Source of the DNA: Agromyces humatus
Lineage (GTDB): Bacteria > Actinomycetota > Actinomycetes > Actinomycetales > Microbacteriaceae
Assembly (NCBI RefSeq): GCF_021228295.1
Contig: NZ_JAJQPD010000002.1
Coordinates: forward strand, 248,001 to 312,000
DNA length: 64,000 nt
Direction of reading: 5' to 3'
Made by a program: the position numbers and the translations under genes. Shown piece by piece: positions 37,619 to 47,524 of the stretch (within the stretch, counting starts at the first letter, position 1; every line of letters begins with the position of its first letter). The notes below the pieces were generated by a model, which ran no database searches, was not told the origin of the DNA, and worked only from the letters and a program-made list of their open reading frames with translations.

Positions 37619-39160
37619 ATGCAACCGGTCGCGATCACCGCAGCGCACAACCCACTCCGTTCCCCGAAGGACTACCGGCTCAACCGAATCGCCGGCCCGT
37701 CGAGTCTCATCATCTTCGGCGTCACCGGCGACCTGTCGCGCAAGAAACTGATGCCGGCGGTGTACGACCTCGCGAACCGCGGCCTGCTGCCGCCGGGCTT
37801 CGCGCTCGTCGGATTCGCGCGTCGCGACTGGGCCGACCAGGACTTCGAGCAGGTCGTCCACGACTCGGTGAAGCAGTATGCCCGCACCGAGTTCCGTGAG
37901 GACGTCTGGCGCCAGCTGGCGCAGGGCATCCGGTTCGTGCCCGGCGACTTCGACGATGACGTGGCATTCGATCGACTCCGCGATGTCGTGCAGGAACTCG
38001 ACCGCGAGCGCGGAACGATGGGCAACCACGCGTTCTACCTGTCGATCCCGCCGAAGTCGTTCCCCATCGTCACCGAGCAACTCAAACGTTCGGGCCTCAC
38101 CGAGCAGCGCGACAACCAGTGGCGTCGCGTCGTCATCGAGAAGCCGTTCGGCAGCGACCTGAAGACCGCGCGCGAGTTGAACGACGTGGTCGCCTCGGTG
38201 TTTCCGCCCGACTCGGTCTTCCGCATCGACCACTACCTCGGTAAAGAGACGGTGCAGAACATCCTGGCGCTGCGGTTCGCCAACCAGCTGTACGAGCCGA
38301 TCTGGAACGCCAATTTCGTCGACCACGTGCAGATCACGATGGCCGAGGACATCGGGGTCGGCGGTCGGGCCGGATACTACGACGGCATCGGCGCGGCACG
38401 CGATGTCATCCAGAACCACCTGCTGCAACTGCTCGCCCTGACGGCGATGGAGGAGCCGATCTCCTTCGAGGCCGGCGACCTCCGCGCCGAGAAGGAGAAG
38501 ATCCTCGCAGCGGTCCGCCTGCCCGACGACCTCGCCACGGGCACCGCCCGTGGGCAGTACGCCGGCGGGTGGCAGGGCGGAGAGAAGGTCATCGGCTTCC
38601 TCGACGAAGACGGCATGAACCCCGAATCGACGACCGAGACCTACGCGGCGATGAAGCTCACCATCGGCACGCGCCGATGGGCGGGCGTGCCGTTCTACCT
38701 CCGCGCCGGCAAGCGCCTCGGCCGACGCGTCACCGAGATCGCCGTGGTCTTCAAGCGGGCACCGCAGCAGGTCTTCGCCGACAGCCAGACGTCGCAGCTC
38801 GGCCAGAATGCGCTGGTCATCAGGGTGCAGCCCGACGAGGGCGTGACGATCCGCTTCGGCTCGAAAGTGCCCGGCGCCGGCATGCAGGTGCGCGACGTCA
38901 CGATGGACTTCGGCTACGGCCACGCATTCACCGAGGCGAGCCCCGAAGCCTACGAACGGCTCATCCTCGATGTGCTGCTCGGCGATCCGCCGCTGTTCCC
39001 CCGCCAAGAGGAGGTCGAACTCTCCTGGAAGATCCTCGACCCCATCGAGGAGTTCTGGGCGACGAAGGGTCAACCCGAACAATACCGCCCCGGAACGTGG
39101 GGGCCGAGTTCTGCGGACGAACTCCTCGCCCGCGACGGCCGAACCTGGAGACGCCCATGA
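37619..39160 (+). CDS. zwf: Glucose-6-phosphate 1-dehydrogenase
   Basis: First oxidative pentose phosphate step, making 6-phosphogluconolactone and NADPH. The 513-residue protein has the dinucleotide motif IFGVTGDLSRKKL at about 33-45 and the catalytic segment RIDHYLGKETVQN at about 202-214. The EKPFGSDL segment, whose lysine and proline are conserved, lies at about 178. RBS GAAGGAGA six bases before the ATG. The stop overlaps the opcA start as ATGA, consistent with the known partnership of G6PDH with OpcA. Confidence 0.97.
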   Translation: MQPVAITAAHNPLRSPKDYRLNRIAGPSSLIIFGVTGDLSRKKLMPAVYDLANRGLLPPGFALVGFARRDWADQDFEQVVHDSVKQYARTEFREDVWRQLAQGIRFVPGDFDDDVAFDRLRDVVQELDRERGTMGNHAFYLSIPPKSFPIVTEQLKRSGLTEQRDNQWRRVVIEKPFGSDLKTARELNDVVASVFPPDSVFRIDHYLGKETVQNILALRFANQLYEPIWNANFVDHVQITMAEDIGVGGRAGYYDGIGAARDVIQNHLLQLLALTAMEEPISFEAGDLRAEKEKILAAVRLPDDLATGTARGQYAGGWQGGEKVIGFLDEDGMNPESTTETYAAMKLTIGTRRWAGVPFYLRAGKRLGRRVTEIAVVFKRAPQQVFADSQTSQLGQNALVIRVQPDEGVTIRFGSKVPGAGMQVRDVTMDFGYGHAFTEASPEAYERLILDVLLGDPPLFPRQEEVELSWKILDPIEEFWATKGQPEQYRPGTWGPSSADELLARDGRTWRRP

Positions 39161-40116
39161 TCGTCGACCTCCCCGACACCACCACGAGCCTCGTCTCGAA
39201 GGCGCTCGTCAAGATCCGCGAAGAGGGCGGTGTCGTCGCGCTCGGACGCGTGCTCACCCTGGTGATCGCGACGGCGCCCGGCGACGAGGAAGAGGCCATC
39301 GAAGCCGCCAACGACGCCTCCCGCGAGCACCCGATGCGCGTCATCGTGGTCTCCACCGAGCCGGGCACCGATACGTCCGAAGTCGCCCCGCGCCTCGACG
39401 CCGAGATCCGCGTCGGCGGCGACGCGGGTGCGAGCGAGGTGATCGTCCTGCGTGCGTGGGGCGACGCGGCCCGCGATGAGGAGAGCCTCGTCATGGGGCT
39501 CCTCCTGCCCGATGCCCCAGTCGTCACCTGGTGGCCGGGAGTGGCCCCCGCGGTTCCGGGGACGTCCCCGCTCGGGCGCATCGCCCAGCGGCGAATCACG
39601 GATGCCTCGACCCAGGCCGACCCGCAGGCGGCGCTGCAAGCGCTCTCGACGAGCTATATGCCGGGCGACGCTGATTTCGCCTGGACGAGGCTGACCCTCT
39701 GGCGTGCCCAGCTCGCCGCCGTGCTCGACCAGCCGCCGTACGAACCGGTCACGGGAGTCCACGTCACCGGGGCGATCGACTCGCCGTCGACAACGCTGCT
39801 CGCGGCGTGGCTCCGGCTGCAACTCGGCGCTCCATCGGCGTGCCGGCTCACCGGTGTCGAAGCCGGTTCGCACGGCATCCACGGGGTGCGCCTCGAGCGG
39901 CCGAGCGGCGCCATCGAGCTCGTGCGCGACGTACCCGGTGTGGCGACGCTTCGCCAGCCGAGCCAGCCGACGCATGACGTCGCGCTCCCCCGTCGGACAC
40001 TTCGCGACTGCCTCGCCGACGAGCTGCGACGCCTCGACCCCGATGAGCTGTACGGTGAAGTCATCAGGAGCGGTCTCGCTGAGCTCGCGGACGGTGTCGA
40101 GGAGGTCACTGCGTGA
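39157..40116 (+). CDS. opcA: Glucose-6-phosphate dehydrogenase assembly protein OpcA
   Basis: An actinobacterial and cyanobacterial accessory protein that binds and allosterically activates G6PDH. The 319-residue protein begins MIVDLPDTTTSLVSKALVKIREEGG, the family hallmark, and has PDAPVVTWWPGVAP in the middle. No membrane segment or signal peptide is visible. It overlaps zwf at the start and pgl at the stop, so it is tightly co-translated with both enzymes of the oxidative branch. Confidence 0.95.
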   Translation: MIVDLPDTTTSLVSKALVKIREEGGVVALGRVLTLVIATAPGDEEEAIEAANDASREHPMRVIVVSTEPGTDTSEVAPRLDAEIRVGGDAGASEVIVLRAWGDAARDEESLVMGLLLPDAPVVTWWPGVAPAVPGTSPLGRIAQRRITDASTQADPQAALQALSTSYMPGDADFAWTRLTLWRAQLAAVLDQPPYEPVTGVHVTGAIDSPSTTLLAAWLRLQLGAPSACRLTGVEAGSHGIHGVRLERPSGAIELVRDVPGVATLRQPSQPTHDVALPRRTLRDCLADELRRLDPDELYGEVIRSGLAELADGVEEVTA

Positions 40117-40883
40117 CGAACGAACGGCGTGTGCTCGTCCACCCCGACAAGGTGAGCCTCGCCGGCTCGGTCGCAGCCCGCTTCATCACCAAGATGCTCG
40201 ACCTGCTCGACGCGCAACCCGTGGTTCACGTCGTGCTGACGGGCGGCTCGATGGGCGCCGCGGTGCTCGAGGCGGTCGCTGCCTCCCCCGCGCGCATGTC
40301 GATCGATTGGACGCGTGTGCACTTCTGGTGGGGTGACGAACGCTGGGTGCCCGCGCGTGACACCGAGCGCAACGATGAGCAGTCGCGCGTCGCCCTGCTC
40401 GATGATCTCGATCTGCCTGAGGGCAACCTGCATCCGTTCCCGACATCCGACTCGGGGCTCACGCTCGATGAGGCTGCCGTCGATTATGCGGCCGAACTCG
40501 CCGATCACGGCGTCGACGGCATGCCGCATCCGATCTTCGACATCACGTTCCTCGGAGTGGGGCCCGACGGGCATATCGCGTCGCTCTTCCCGCACCGTTC
40601 GGGAATCCAGGTGACCGACCGCACGGTCATCGTCGTGCGTGACTCACCGAAGCCTCCGCCCGAGCGACTCAGTCTCACGCGTCCCGTGATCAACGCGTCG
40701 CAGCGCGTCTGGTTGGTGCTGGCCGGCGCCGACAAGGCCTCGGCGCTCGGACTCGCCCTCGCTGGCGCGAGCCGCGATGAGGTGCCTGTCGCGGGCATCA
40801 AGGGCCGCCGTCGCACGGTCTTCTTCGTCGACCAGGACGCTGCCGCCGAGGTACCCGAGTCGCTCATCGCGCGCGACTACTGA
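40113..40883 (+). CDS. pgl: 6-phosphogluconolactonase
   Basis: Hydrolyses 6-phosphogluconolactone to 6-phosphogluconate, removing the product of G6PDH. The 256-residue protein belongs to the NagB/DevB fold: VLTGGSMGAAVLEAVA, DWTRVHFWWGDERWVPARDTERND (the conserved phosphate and lactone site), and LGVGPDGHIASLFPH. GTG start overlapping the opcA stop as GTGA, with GAGGAGG upstream. It is the last gene of the operon; a strong palindromic terminator follows about 20 nt later. Confidence 0.96.
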   Translation: MTNERRVLVHPDKVSLAGSVAARFITKMLDLLDAQPVVHVVLTGGSMGAAVLEAVAASPARMSIDWTRVHFWWGDERWVPARDTERNDEQSRVALLDDLDLPEGNLHPFPTSDSGLTLDEAAVDYAAELADHGVDGMPHPIFDITFLGVGPDGHIASLFPHRSGIQVTDRTVIVVRDSPKPPPERLSLTRPVINASQRVWLVLAGADKASALGLALAGASRDEVPVAGIKGRRRTVFFVDQDAAAEVPESLIARDY

Positions 40884-40903
40884 TCGGGTGCGACGCACGT
40901 TCC

Positions 40904-40956
40904 ACCGAACACGACTGAGGGGGCGGCCGCCGGCCGCCCCCTCAGTCGTGTTCGGT
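40904..40956. terminator. Bidirectional terminator between pgl and rbpA
   Basis: A perfect 25-bp inverted repeat (arms 40904-40928 and 40932-40956) with a 3-nt loop, GC-rich at the tip and flanked by convergent genes. It is the longest perfect hairpin I found in the window. Confidence 0.92.
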
Positions 40957-40961
40957 GCGCG

Positions 40962-41327
40962 TCAGTCCTTCGGAGCCTGGCCGCGGCGAGTGCGCAGCTG
41001 CGTGAGCGCGTCGTCGAGCAGCGCGGCCGCTTCGTCTTCGGTGCGGCGCTCCTTCACGTAAGCGAGGTGCGTCTTGTAGGGCTCGAGCTTCGAAACCGAC
41101 GGCGGGTTCTCGCGGTCGCGACCGGCGGGGAGGCCCGTCGAGGGGCTGTCGATGACGTCGGGAATCTCTTCTTCGGGCAGGTTCGCTGCGAAGTGGCGAA
41201 CGGTTTCGTTGCCGCGCGCGTCCCAGTAGCTGACCGCGACACGATCCGCGTGGAAACCGCGATCCTGCTCGCCCATCGGTCCGGCCCCGACTCGCGAGCC
41301 GCGGATGGCGCTGTTGCCTGAAGCCAT
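40962..41327 (-). CDS. rbpA: RNA polymerase-binding protein RbpA, cysteine-free variant
   Basis: An essential actinobacterial activator that binds RNA polymerase and the group 1 sigma factor and helps open-complex formation. The 121-residue protein has the N-terminal RGSRVGAGP, a core with HFAANLPEEEIPDV, and the C-terminal sigma-interaction helices KPYKTHLAYVKERR-like (LEPYKTHLAYVKERRTEDEAAALLDDAL) with the basic linker region before them. The usual WxCRNG zinc or core segment is replaced by DVIDSPSTGLPAGRD, and the protein has no cysteine. RBS GGGGAGG upstream. It lies 13 nt after secG, as in other actinobacteria. Confidence 0.92.
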   Translation of the reverse strand: MASGNSAIRGSRVGAGPMGEQDRGFHADRVAVSYWDARGNETVRHFAANLPEEEIPDVIDSPSTGLPAGRDRENPPSVSKLEPYKTHLAYVKERRTEDEAAALLDDALTQLRTRRGQAPKD

Positions 41328-41340
41328 TGGTGCCTCCCCG

Positions 41341-41592
41341 TCAGATTCCGGCGTCGAACTTGGTGATCAGTCCGAGCACCACGATGCAGGTGATCCAGAC
41401 GAGCCCGAGGATGACCGTGATCCGGTTGAGGTTGCGCTCAGCGACTCCCGACGCTCCGAGGCTCGACGTGACGCCGCCTCCGAACATGTCGGAGAGACCG
41501 CCACCGCGGCCCTTGTGCAGCAGGATGAGCAGCGTCAGCAGGAGGCTCGTGAGACCGAGCAGCACCTGCAGGACGACCTGGAGAATCTCCAC
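41341..41592 (-). CDS. secG: Preprotein translocase subunit SecG
   Basis: Small membrane subunit that stimulates the SecYEG channel. The 83-residue protein has two membrane helices (LLGLTSLLLTLLILL and ITVILGLVWITCIVVLGLI) around the conserved loop HKGRGGGLSDMFGGG. GTG start with GGAAAGG upstream, chosen because it gives the family length. It is downstream of tpiA and has its own promoter-like TATACT box; rbpA follows. Confidence 0.96.
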   Translation of the reverse strand: MEILQVVLQVLLGLTSLLLTLLILLHKGRGGGLSDMFGGGVTSSLGASGVAERNLNRITVILGLVWITCIVVLGLITKFDAGI

Positions 41593-41638
41593 GGTGAACC
41601 TTTCCGGGCACGACGCAGGGGGTCGATGCCGACATTTG

Positions 41639-41644
41639 AGTATA
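41639..41644 (-). promoter_or_regulatory. Predicted -10 box of secG-rbpA
   Basis: Consensus TATACT on the minus strand in the 85-nt gap between tpiA and secG, about 47 nt before the secG GTG. The -35 region is weak. Confidence 0.55.
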
Positions 41645-41677
41645 GCCGCTCATCGCGGCGCACTTCGGGACGACGCG

Positions 41678-42466
41678 TCAGGCGCCGACGTGCTTCTTGA
41701 ATCGGACGATGCTGGAGAACTCGTCGATGTCGAGGCTCGCACCGCCGACGAGCGCGCCGTCGACGTTCGGCTCACGCAGGAACGAGGCGATGTTGGCAGC
41801 CTTGACCGAACCTCCGTACAGCACTCGCGTTCCCTGCGCGACCTCGTCGCCGACGAGCTCGACGAGCAGCGCTCGAAGCGCCACCGCGACCTGCTCGGCC
41901 TGGGCGGGCGTCGCAGCCTGTCCTGAACCGATGGCCCAAACCGGCTCGTAGGCGACCACGAGCCCCTTCGACCCGTCCACGCCGTCGAGTGCCGCGCGCA
42001 GCTGCGCGACGGGCACGGCGCTCGGGCCGTGTGCCTCGAGGTCTTCGGCCGTCTCGCCCACGCACACGACCGGCACGAGCCCATGGCGGTGCGCGGCCTT
42101 GATCTTGGCGTTGACGTCGGCGTCGGTCTCGCCGTGCAGCGTGCGACGCTCGGAGTGTCCGATGATCACGTAGCCGCAGTCGAGTTGGGAGAGGAATGCC
42201 CCCGAGATCTCGCCGGTGTAGGCGCCGGAGTCGTGCGCCGAGAGGTCTTGGGCGCCGTATCCGATCGGCAACGAGTCGGCCGAGACGAGCGTCTGTACCG
42301 ACCGCAGGTCGGTGAACGGCGGGAAGACCGCGACCTCGGCGTCGGCGAAGTCATGCCTCGCGTCGGCAAGCGACCACGCGAGCTTCTGCACGAACGCGAT
42401 CGACTGCAGGTGGTCGAGGTTCATCTTCCAGTTGCCTGCGATGAACGGGGTGCGCTTCACTGCCAT
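41678..42466 (-). CDS. tpiA: Triosephosphate isomerase
   Basis: Interconverts dihydroxyacetone phosphate and glyceraldehyde-3-phosphate. The 262-residue TIM barrel has GNWKMN with Lys14, catalytic His104 in IIGHSERR and catalytic Glu174 in [11 protein letters not shown], then the phosphate-binding YGGSVKAAN. The ATG overlaps the end of pgk by 10 nt in another frame, so it is coupled to it. It is the third gene of gap-pgk-tpiA. Confidence 0.98.
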   Translation of the reverse strand: MAVKRTPFIAGNWKMNLDHLQSIAFVQKLAWSLADARHDFADAEVAVFPPFTDLRSVQTLVSADSLPIGYGAQDLSAHDSGAYTGEISGAFLSQLDCGYVIIGHSERRTLHGETDADVNAKIKAAHRHGLVPVVCVGETAEDLEAHGPSAVPVAQLRAALDGVDGSKGLVVAYEPVWAIGSGQAATPAQAEQVAVALRALLVELVGDEVAQGTRVLYGGSVKAANIASFLREPNVDGALVGGASLDIDEFSSIVRFKKHVGA

Positions 42467-43671
42467 CCGAGGACCTCCAGTCCGGGAAGTTGCTTGCCTT
42501 CGAGGAATTCGAGGCTTGCGCCTCCACCCGTCGAGATGTGGCCGAATCGGTCGTCGTCGAAGCCGAGCTGGCGTACGGCCGCGGCCGAGTCGCCGCCTCC
42601 GACGACGCTGAGCCCGTCGACCTCGGTGAGCGCCTCGGCGACCGCGCGCGTGCCTGCGGCGAAGGGCGCGAGTTCGAAGACGCCCATCGGACCGTTCCAG
42701 AACACGGTCTTCGAGTCGCGGATGTGCGCGGCGAAGGTCGCGGATGTCTCGGGGCCGATGTCGAGCCCGAGGCCCGAGGCCCCGAACGGGGTCTGCTCGA
42801 TGGCGTGGGCGGACGTGACGACGTGCTCGGCCTCGGCCGAGAACGATGCAGCCACCACGACATCCGTGGGCAGCACGATCTCGACGCCGCGCTCGACGGC
42901 CTCGGCGAGATAGCCCTTCACGGTCTCGATCTGGTCGGCTTCGAGCAGGCTCGAGCCCACCTTGTGGCCCTGTGCGGCGAGGAACGTGAACAGCATTCCG
43001 CCGCCGATGAGCAGCCGGTCGACACGGGGAAGCAGATGGGCGATGACGCCGAGCTTGTCGGACACCTTCGACCCGCCGAGTACGACGGTGTACGGGCGCT
43101 CGGGCTTCTCGGTGAGCCGGTCGAGCACATCGAGCTCGGCGTCGATCAGGAGCCCGGCCGCGCTGGGCCGAGCCTGCTCGAGCTCGTAGACGCTCGCCTG
43201 CTTGCGGTGCACGACGCCGAACCCGTCGGAGACGACGGCGTCGGCGAACGCGGCCAGCTCGCCGGCGAACGCGATGCGTTCGGCCTCGTTCTTCGAGGTC
43301 TCACCAGGGTTGAACCGCAGGTTCTCGAGCACGAGCGCCTCGCCGTCGCCGAGCGCGTCGACCTTGGCCGAGGCATCGGCGCCGACCGTATCGGTCGCGA
43401 ACGCGACCGGGGCGTCGAACAGTTCGCCGAGGCGTGCCGCCACCGGCGCGAGGCTGTACTTCGCATCGGGCGCACCCTCGGGCCGCCCGAGATGCGAGAC
43501 CACGATGACGCGTGCGCCCTGGCCCACGAGGGCTTGGAGCGTGGGGACCGACGCCCGCACGCGGCCATCGTCCGTGATGATGCCGTCCCGCAGGGGGACG
43601 TTCAGGTCACAACGGACGACGACGCGCTTGCCGGCGAGCGGACCGAGGGAATCGATCGTTCGCAGGGTCAC
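42457..43671 (-). CDS. pgk: Phosphoglycerate kinase
   Basis: Makes ATP from 1,3-bisphosphoglycerate. The 404-residue protein shows the N-domain KRVVVRCDLNVPLRDG near residue 14, then VSHLGRPEG, and the C-domain GGSKVSDKLGV with GGGDSAAAVRQLG near the end. GTG start, giving VTLRTIDSLGPLAGKRV, 11 nt after the gap stop; the ribosome-binding site is poor, so read-through coupling from gap is likely. Its tail overlaps tpiA. Confidence 0.98.
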   Translation of the reverse strand: MTLRTIDSLGPLAGKRVVVRCDLNVPLRDGIITDDGRVRASVPTLQALVGQGARVIVVSHLGRPEGAPDAKYSLAPVAARLGELFDAPVAFATDTVGADASAKVDALGDGEALVLENLRFNPGETSKNEAERIAFAGELAAFADAVVSDGFGVVHRKQASVYELEQARPSAAGLLIDAELDVLDRLTEKPERPYTVVLGGSKVSDKLGVIAHLLPRVDRLLIGGGMLFTFLAAQGHKVGSSLLEADQIETVKGYLAEAVERGVEIVLPTDVVVAASFSAEAEHVVTSAHAIEQTPFGASGLGLDIGPETSATFAAHIRDSKTVFWNGPMGVFELAPFAAGTRAVAEALTEVDGLSVVGGGDSAAAVRQLGFDDDRFGHISTGGGASLEFLEGKQLPGLEVLGWQ

Positions 43672-43682
43672 GGATGCTCGAT

Positions 43683-44783
<1,101 letters not shown>

Positions 44784-45410
44784 TTACGACAGTAGCAGCA
44801 GCCCTGAGGTCTTCTCAGCGGCGACCTGGAACCGCCGCTGAACGTTGTCCCAGTTCGCGATGTTCCAGAACGCCTTCACGTAGTCGGCTCGAACGTTCTT
44901 GTAGTCGAGGTAGTACGCGTGCTCCCAGACGTCGAGCATGAGCAGGGGCACGATGCCGGCCGGCAGGTTGCCCTGCTGGTCGAAGAACTGCGAGATGATC
45001 AGGCGTTGCCCGAGCGAGTCCCAGGCGAGCACAGCCCAGCCCGAGCCCTGCACGCCGAGCGCCGCGGCGGTGAAGTGCGCCTGGAACTTGTCGAACGAAC
45101 CGAACTGGTCGTCGATCGCCGCGGCGAGTTCGCCGGTGGGCTTGTCGCCGCCGTCGGGCGACAGGTTGGTCCAGAAGATGGAGTGGTTGACGTGCCCGCC
45201 GAGGTTGAACGCGAGGTCCTTCTCGAGTTTGTTCACGTTGGCGAGGTTGCCCGAGTCGCGGGCTTCGGCCAACTGCGCGAGCGCCGTGTTGGCTCCGGTG
45301 ACATAGGCCTGGTGGTGCTTCGAGTGATGCAGCTCCATGATGGTGCCGCTGATCGAAGGTTCGAGCGCCGAGTAGTCGTAGGCGAGGTCGGGCAGGGTGT
45401 AGTCAGCCAT
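44784..45410 (-). CDS. sodA: Superoxide dismutase, Mn/Fe family
   Basis: Removes cytosolic superoxide. The 208-residue protein has the four metal ligands in the usual places: His28 (ELHHSKHH), His76 ([10 protein letters not shown]), Asp160 and His164 ([11 protein letters not shown]). The outer-sphere glutamine in DQQGN (about 145-146) lies where Mn-type enzymes keep Gln and many actinobacterial iron enzymes have His, so manganese is more likely (inference). RBS AAGGAG before the ATG. It is a single gene set between whiA and gap, with its own terminator and a predicted promoter. Confidence 0.95.
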   Translation of the reverse strand: MADYTLPDLAYDYSALEPSISGTIMELHHSKHHQAYVTGANTALAQLAEARDSGNLANVNKLEKDLAFNLGGHVNHSIFWTNLSPDGGDKPTGELAAAIDDQFGSFDKFQAHFTAAALGVQGSGWAVLAWDSLGQRLIISQFFDQQGNLPAGIVPLLMLDVWEHAYYLDYKNVRADYVKAFWNIANWDNVQRRFQVAAEKTSGLLLLS

Positions 45411-45475
45411 AGCTTCTCCTTGTCAGATGCGCCGGGTACCCGGGCGTCTCCCCGGCATCCGCGGCTGCATTCCCG

Positions 45476-45481
45476 AGTCTA
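45476..45481 (-). promoter_or_regulatory. Predicted -10 box of sodA
   Basis: TAGACT on the minus strand, about 66 nt before the sodA ATG. A weak GACACC or CGGACA lies in the -35 region. Confidence 0.45.
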
Positions 45482-45596
45482 TGCCGGTTGCGCGGGCGGG
45501 TGTCCGCGGTTGACATCTCGGGAAACGAGGGTCGGCGGATGTCCTGACCGATCATCATCCCCGGTCGGGTGATGCGGCGGAGCGATCCCGCGGCGC

Positions 45597-46577
45597 TCAG
45601 ACCTCGTCGAGGTCTGCGGGCAGGCTCGCCTCGGTGCCAGGGACGCCGAGGTCGGCGGCGCGCTTGTCGGCCATCGCCAGGAGGCGGCGGATGCGGCCCG
45701 CCACGGCGTCCTTCGTCATGGGCGGGTCGGCGTGGTGGCCGAGCTCGTCGAGGCTCGCCTCGCGATGCGCGAGCCGCAGCTCGCCGGCGTACTTCAGGTG
45801 CTCGGGGATGTCATCGCCGAGCAGCTCCATCGCGCGTTCGACTCGAGCGCAGGCGGCCACGGCGGCCTGCGCAGACCGGCGCAGGTTGGCGTCGTCGAAG
45901 TTCACGAGGCGGTTCGCCGTCGCCCGCACCTCGCGGCGCTGCCGCAGCTCTTCCCAGTTGCGCACCGTCGCGGTGGCGCCCATGACCGAGAGCATCGCGC
46001 TGATGGCCTCGCCGTCGCGGATGACGACCCGGTGCACCCCCCGCACCTCGCGCGCCTTGGCCGAGATGCCGAGGCGCCCGGCTGCGCCGACGAGCGCCAT
46101 CGCCGTCTCGTTGCCGGGGCAGGTCACCTCGAGCGCAGCGGAGCGGCCGGGATCGGTCAGGCTCCCCTGGGCGAGGAACGCGCCGCGCCAGATGGCGGCG
46201 ACCTCGTCGCGCGAGCCCGTCGTGAGCTTGTTGGGGAGGCCGCGAACCGGCCGACGGCGGGCGTCGAGCAGCCCAGTCTGACGCGCGAGCGTCTCCCCGC
46301 CGTCGAGCACCCGGACCAGGTACTGGTTCGAACGCCGCATCCCCGACGGAGCGATGACCGAGACATCGGGACGGACACCGTAGATCTCGCCGAGGTCGCG
46401 CGTCACACGCCGCGCGATCGTGGGCGTGTCGAGTTCGGCCTCGATCGCGATGCGGTTCGAGATGATGTGCAGCCCACCGGCGAAACGCAGCACCGAGGCG
46501 AGTTCGGCGACCCTGACACTCGTCTTCGATACGTCGACTCGCGCGAGCTCTTCTTTCACATCAGCGGTCAGTGCCAC
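45597..46577 (-). CDS. whiA: DNA-binding protein WhiA
   Basis: A regulator of division and, in sporulating relatives, development, found throughout Gram-positives. The 326-residue protein has an N-terminal degenerate LAGLIDADG-like fold (about 1-215) and a C-terminal helix-turn-helix ([29 protein letters not shown]). I chose the GTG at 46577 because it gives [14 protein letters not shown], the conserved family start, and the family length; a TTG 12 nt upstream is possible. It follows rapZ after about 34 nt with no yvcK/cuvA gene between them, unlike the usual order. Confidence 0.94.
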   Translation of the reverse strand: MALTADVKEELARVDVSKTSVRVAELASVLRFAGGLHIISNRIAIEAELDTPTIARRVTRDLGEIYGVRPDVSVIAPSGMRRSNQYLVRVLDGGETLARQTGLLDARRRPVRGLPNKLTTGSRDEVAAIWRGAFLAQGSLTDPGRSAALEVTCPGNETAMALVGAAGRLGISAKAREVRGVHRVVIRDGEAISAMLSVMGATATVRNWEELRQRREVRATANRLVNFDDANLRRSAQAAVAACARVERAMELLGDDIPEHLKYAGELRLAHREASLDELGHHADPPMTKDAVAGRIRRLLAMADKRAADLGVPGTEASLPADLDEV

Positions 46578-46610
46578 CAGGTCGTCCAATCTGTGTTTCA
46601 GTCGTCGGCG

Positions 46611-47489
46611 TCATTCGCGGCCGAGGTCGCGGTGCTTGACGCTCACGGCGACGCCGGGCATCTTCGCGACGCGCTCGCTCAGTTCGCGGACGAGCGCGAC
46701 CGAGCGGTGCTTGCCGCCGGTGCATCCGATCGCGATCGTCGCGTGTCGCTTGTTCTCACGCTGGTAGCCGGCCATCACGGGCTCGAGCGCCTGCGCGTAC
46801 GCGTCGAGGAACTCGCGCGCGCCGGGCTGGCCGAGCACGAACTCGCTGACCGCCTCGTCTTCGCCGGTGAGGTGTCGCAGCTCGGGCGACCAGAACGGGT
46901 TCGGCAGGAACCTCGCGTCGGCGACGAGGTCGGCATCGGTCGGAGCGCCGTACTTGAACCCGAAGCTCAGCATGGTGACCCGCAGCCCCGCGTGGTCTTC
47001 GGGTGCGAACGTCTCGGTGATGAGCGTCGCGAGCTGGTGGATGTTGAGGTCGGAGGTGTCGACGACGATGTCGCTCGCCTCACGGAGCGCGGCAAGGCGC
47101 GCGCGCTCGATGCCGATGCCGTCGAGCAGCGTGCCGTCGCCCTGCAGGGGGTGCGGGCGCCGCACCGACTCGAAGCGGCGCACGAGCACCGCGTCGTTCG
47201 CGTCGAGGAAGACGACCCGCACGTTGACGCCCGCCCGAAGTGCCTGGATGATGTCCTGCAGCTCGTAGAAGAAGTCGCGACCGCGGATGTCGACGACCGC
47301 CGCGATGCGCGGCAGCGAGGTGCCGGCTCGCTCGACGAGTTCGACGAGCGGCCGCAGCATCTGCGGTGGGAGGTTGTCGACGACGTACCATCCGAGGTCT
47401 TCAAGGGCGTTGCCGACCGTCGTTCGCCCAGCCCCGGACATGCCGGTGACGATCAGCATCTCCTGCTGCTCGGAGTCCCCCGCGGTCAT
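46611..47489 (-). CDS. rapZ: RNase adapter protein RapZ (UPF0042 nucleotide-binding protein)
   Basis: An ATP/GTP-binding protein; in E. coli it delivers GlmZ small RNA to RNase E, and in actinobacteria its role is not settled. The 292-residue protein has Walker [10 protein letters not shown] at about 16-24, [10 protein letters not shown] (Walker B-like), and the C-terminal domain [19 protein letters not shown], the conserved phosphate-binding region. ATG start with AGGGGAG upstream, preceded by a TAGGCT box overlapping the uvrC stop. It is part of uvrC-rapZ-whiA. Confidence 0.94.
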   Translation of the reverse strand: MTAGDSEQQEMLIVTGMSGAGRTTVGNALEDLGWYVVDNLPPQMLRPLVELVERAGTSLPRIAAVVDIRGRDFFYELQDIIQALRAGVNVRVVFLDANDAVLVRRFESVRRPHPLQGDGTLLDGIGIERARLAALREASDIVVDTSDLNIHQLATLITETFAPEDHAGLRVTMLSFGFKYGAPTDADLVADARFLPNPFWSPELRHLTGEDEAVSEFVLGQPGAREFLDAYAQALEPVMAGYQRENKRHATIAIGCTGGKHRSVALVRELSERVAKMPGVAVSVKHRDLGRE

Positions 47490-47518
47490 CCTGCTCCCCT
47501 TCCGCGTGTCGACATCCC

Positions 47519-47524
47519 AGCCTA
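47519..47524 (-). promoter_or_regulatory. Predicted -10 box of rapZ
   Basis: TAGGCT on the minus strand, overlapping the uvrC TAG stop codon and about 30 nt before the rapZ ATG. It would allow rapZ-whiA expression apart from the uvr genes. Confidence 0.45.

Noticed and set aside
45541-45596. Imperfect hairpins after whiA as a terminator
   Set aside because: The stems (CATCA-CCC with a bulge; GAGCG/CGCTC) are too short or interrupted to call.
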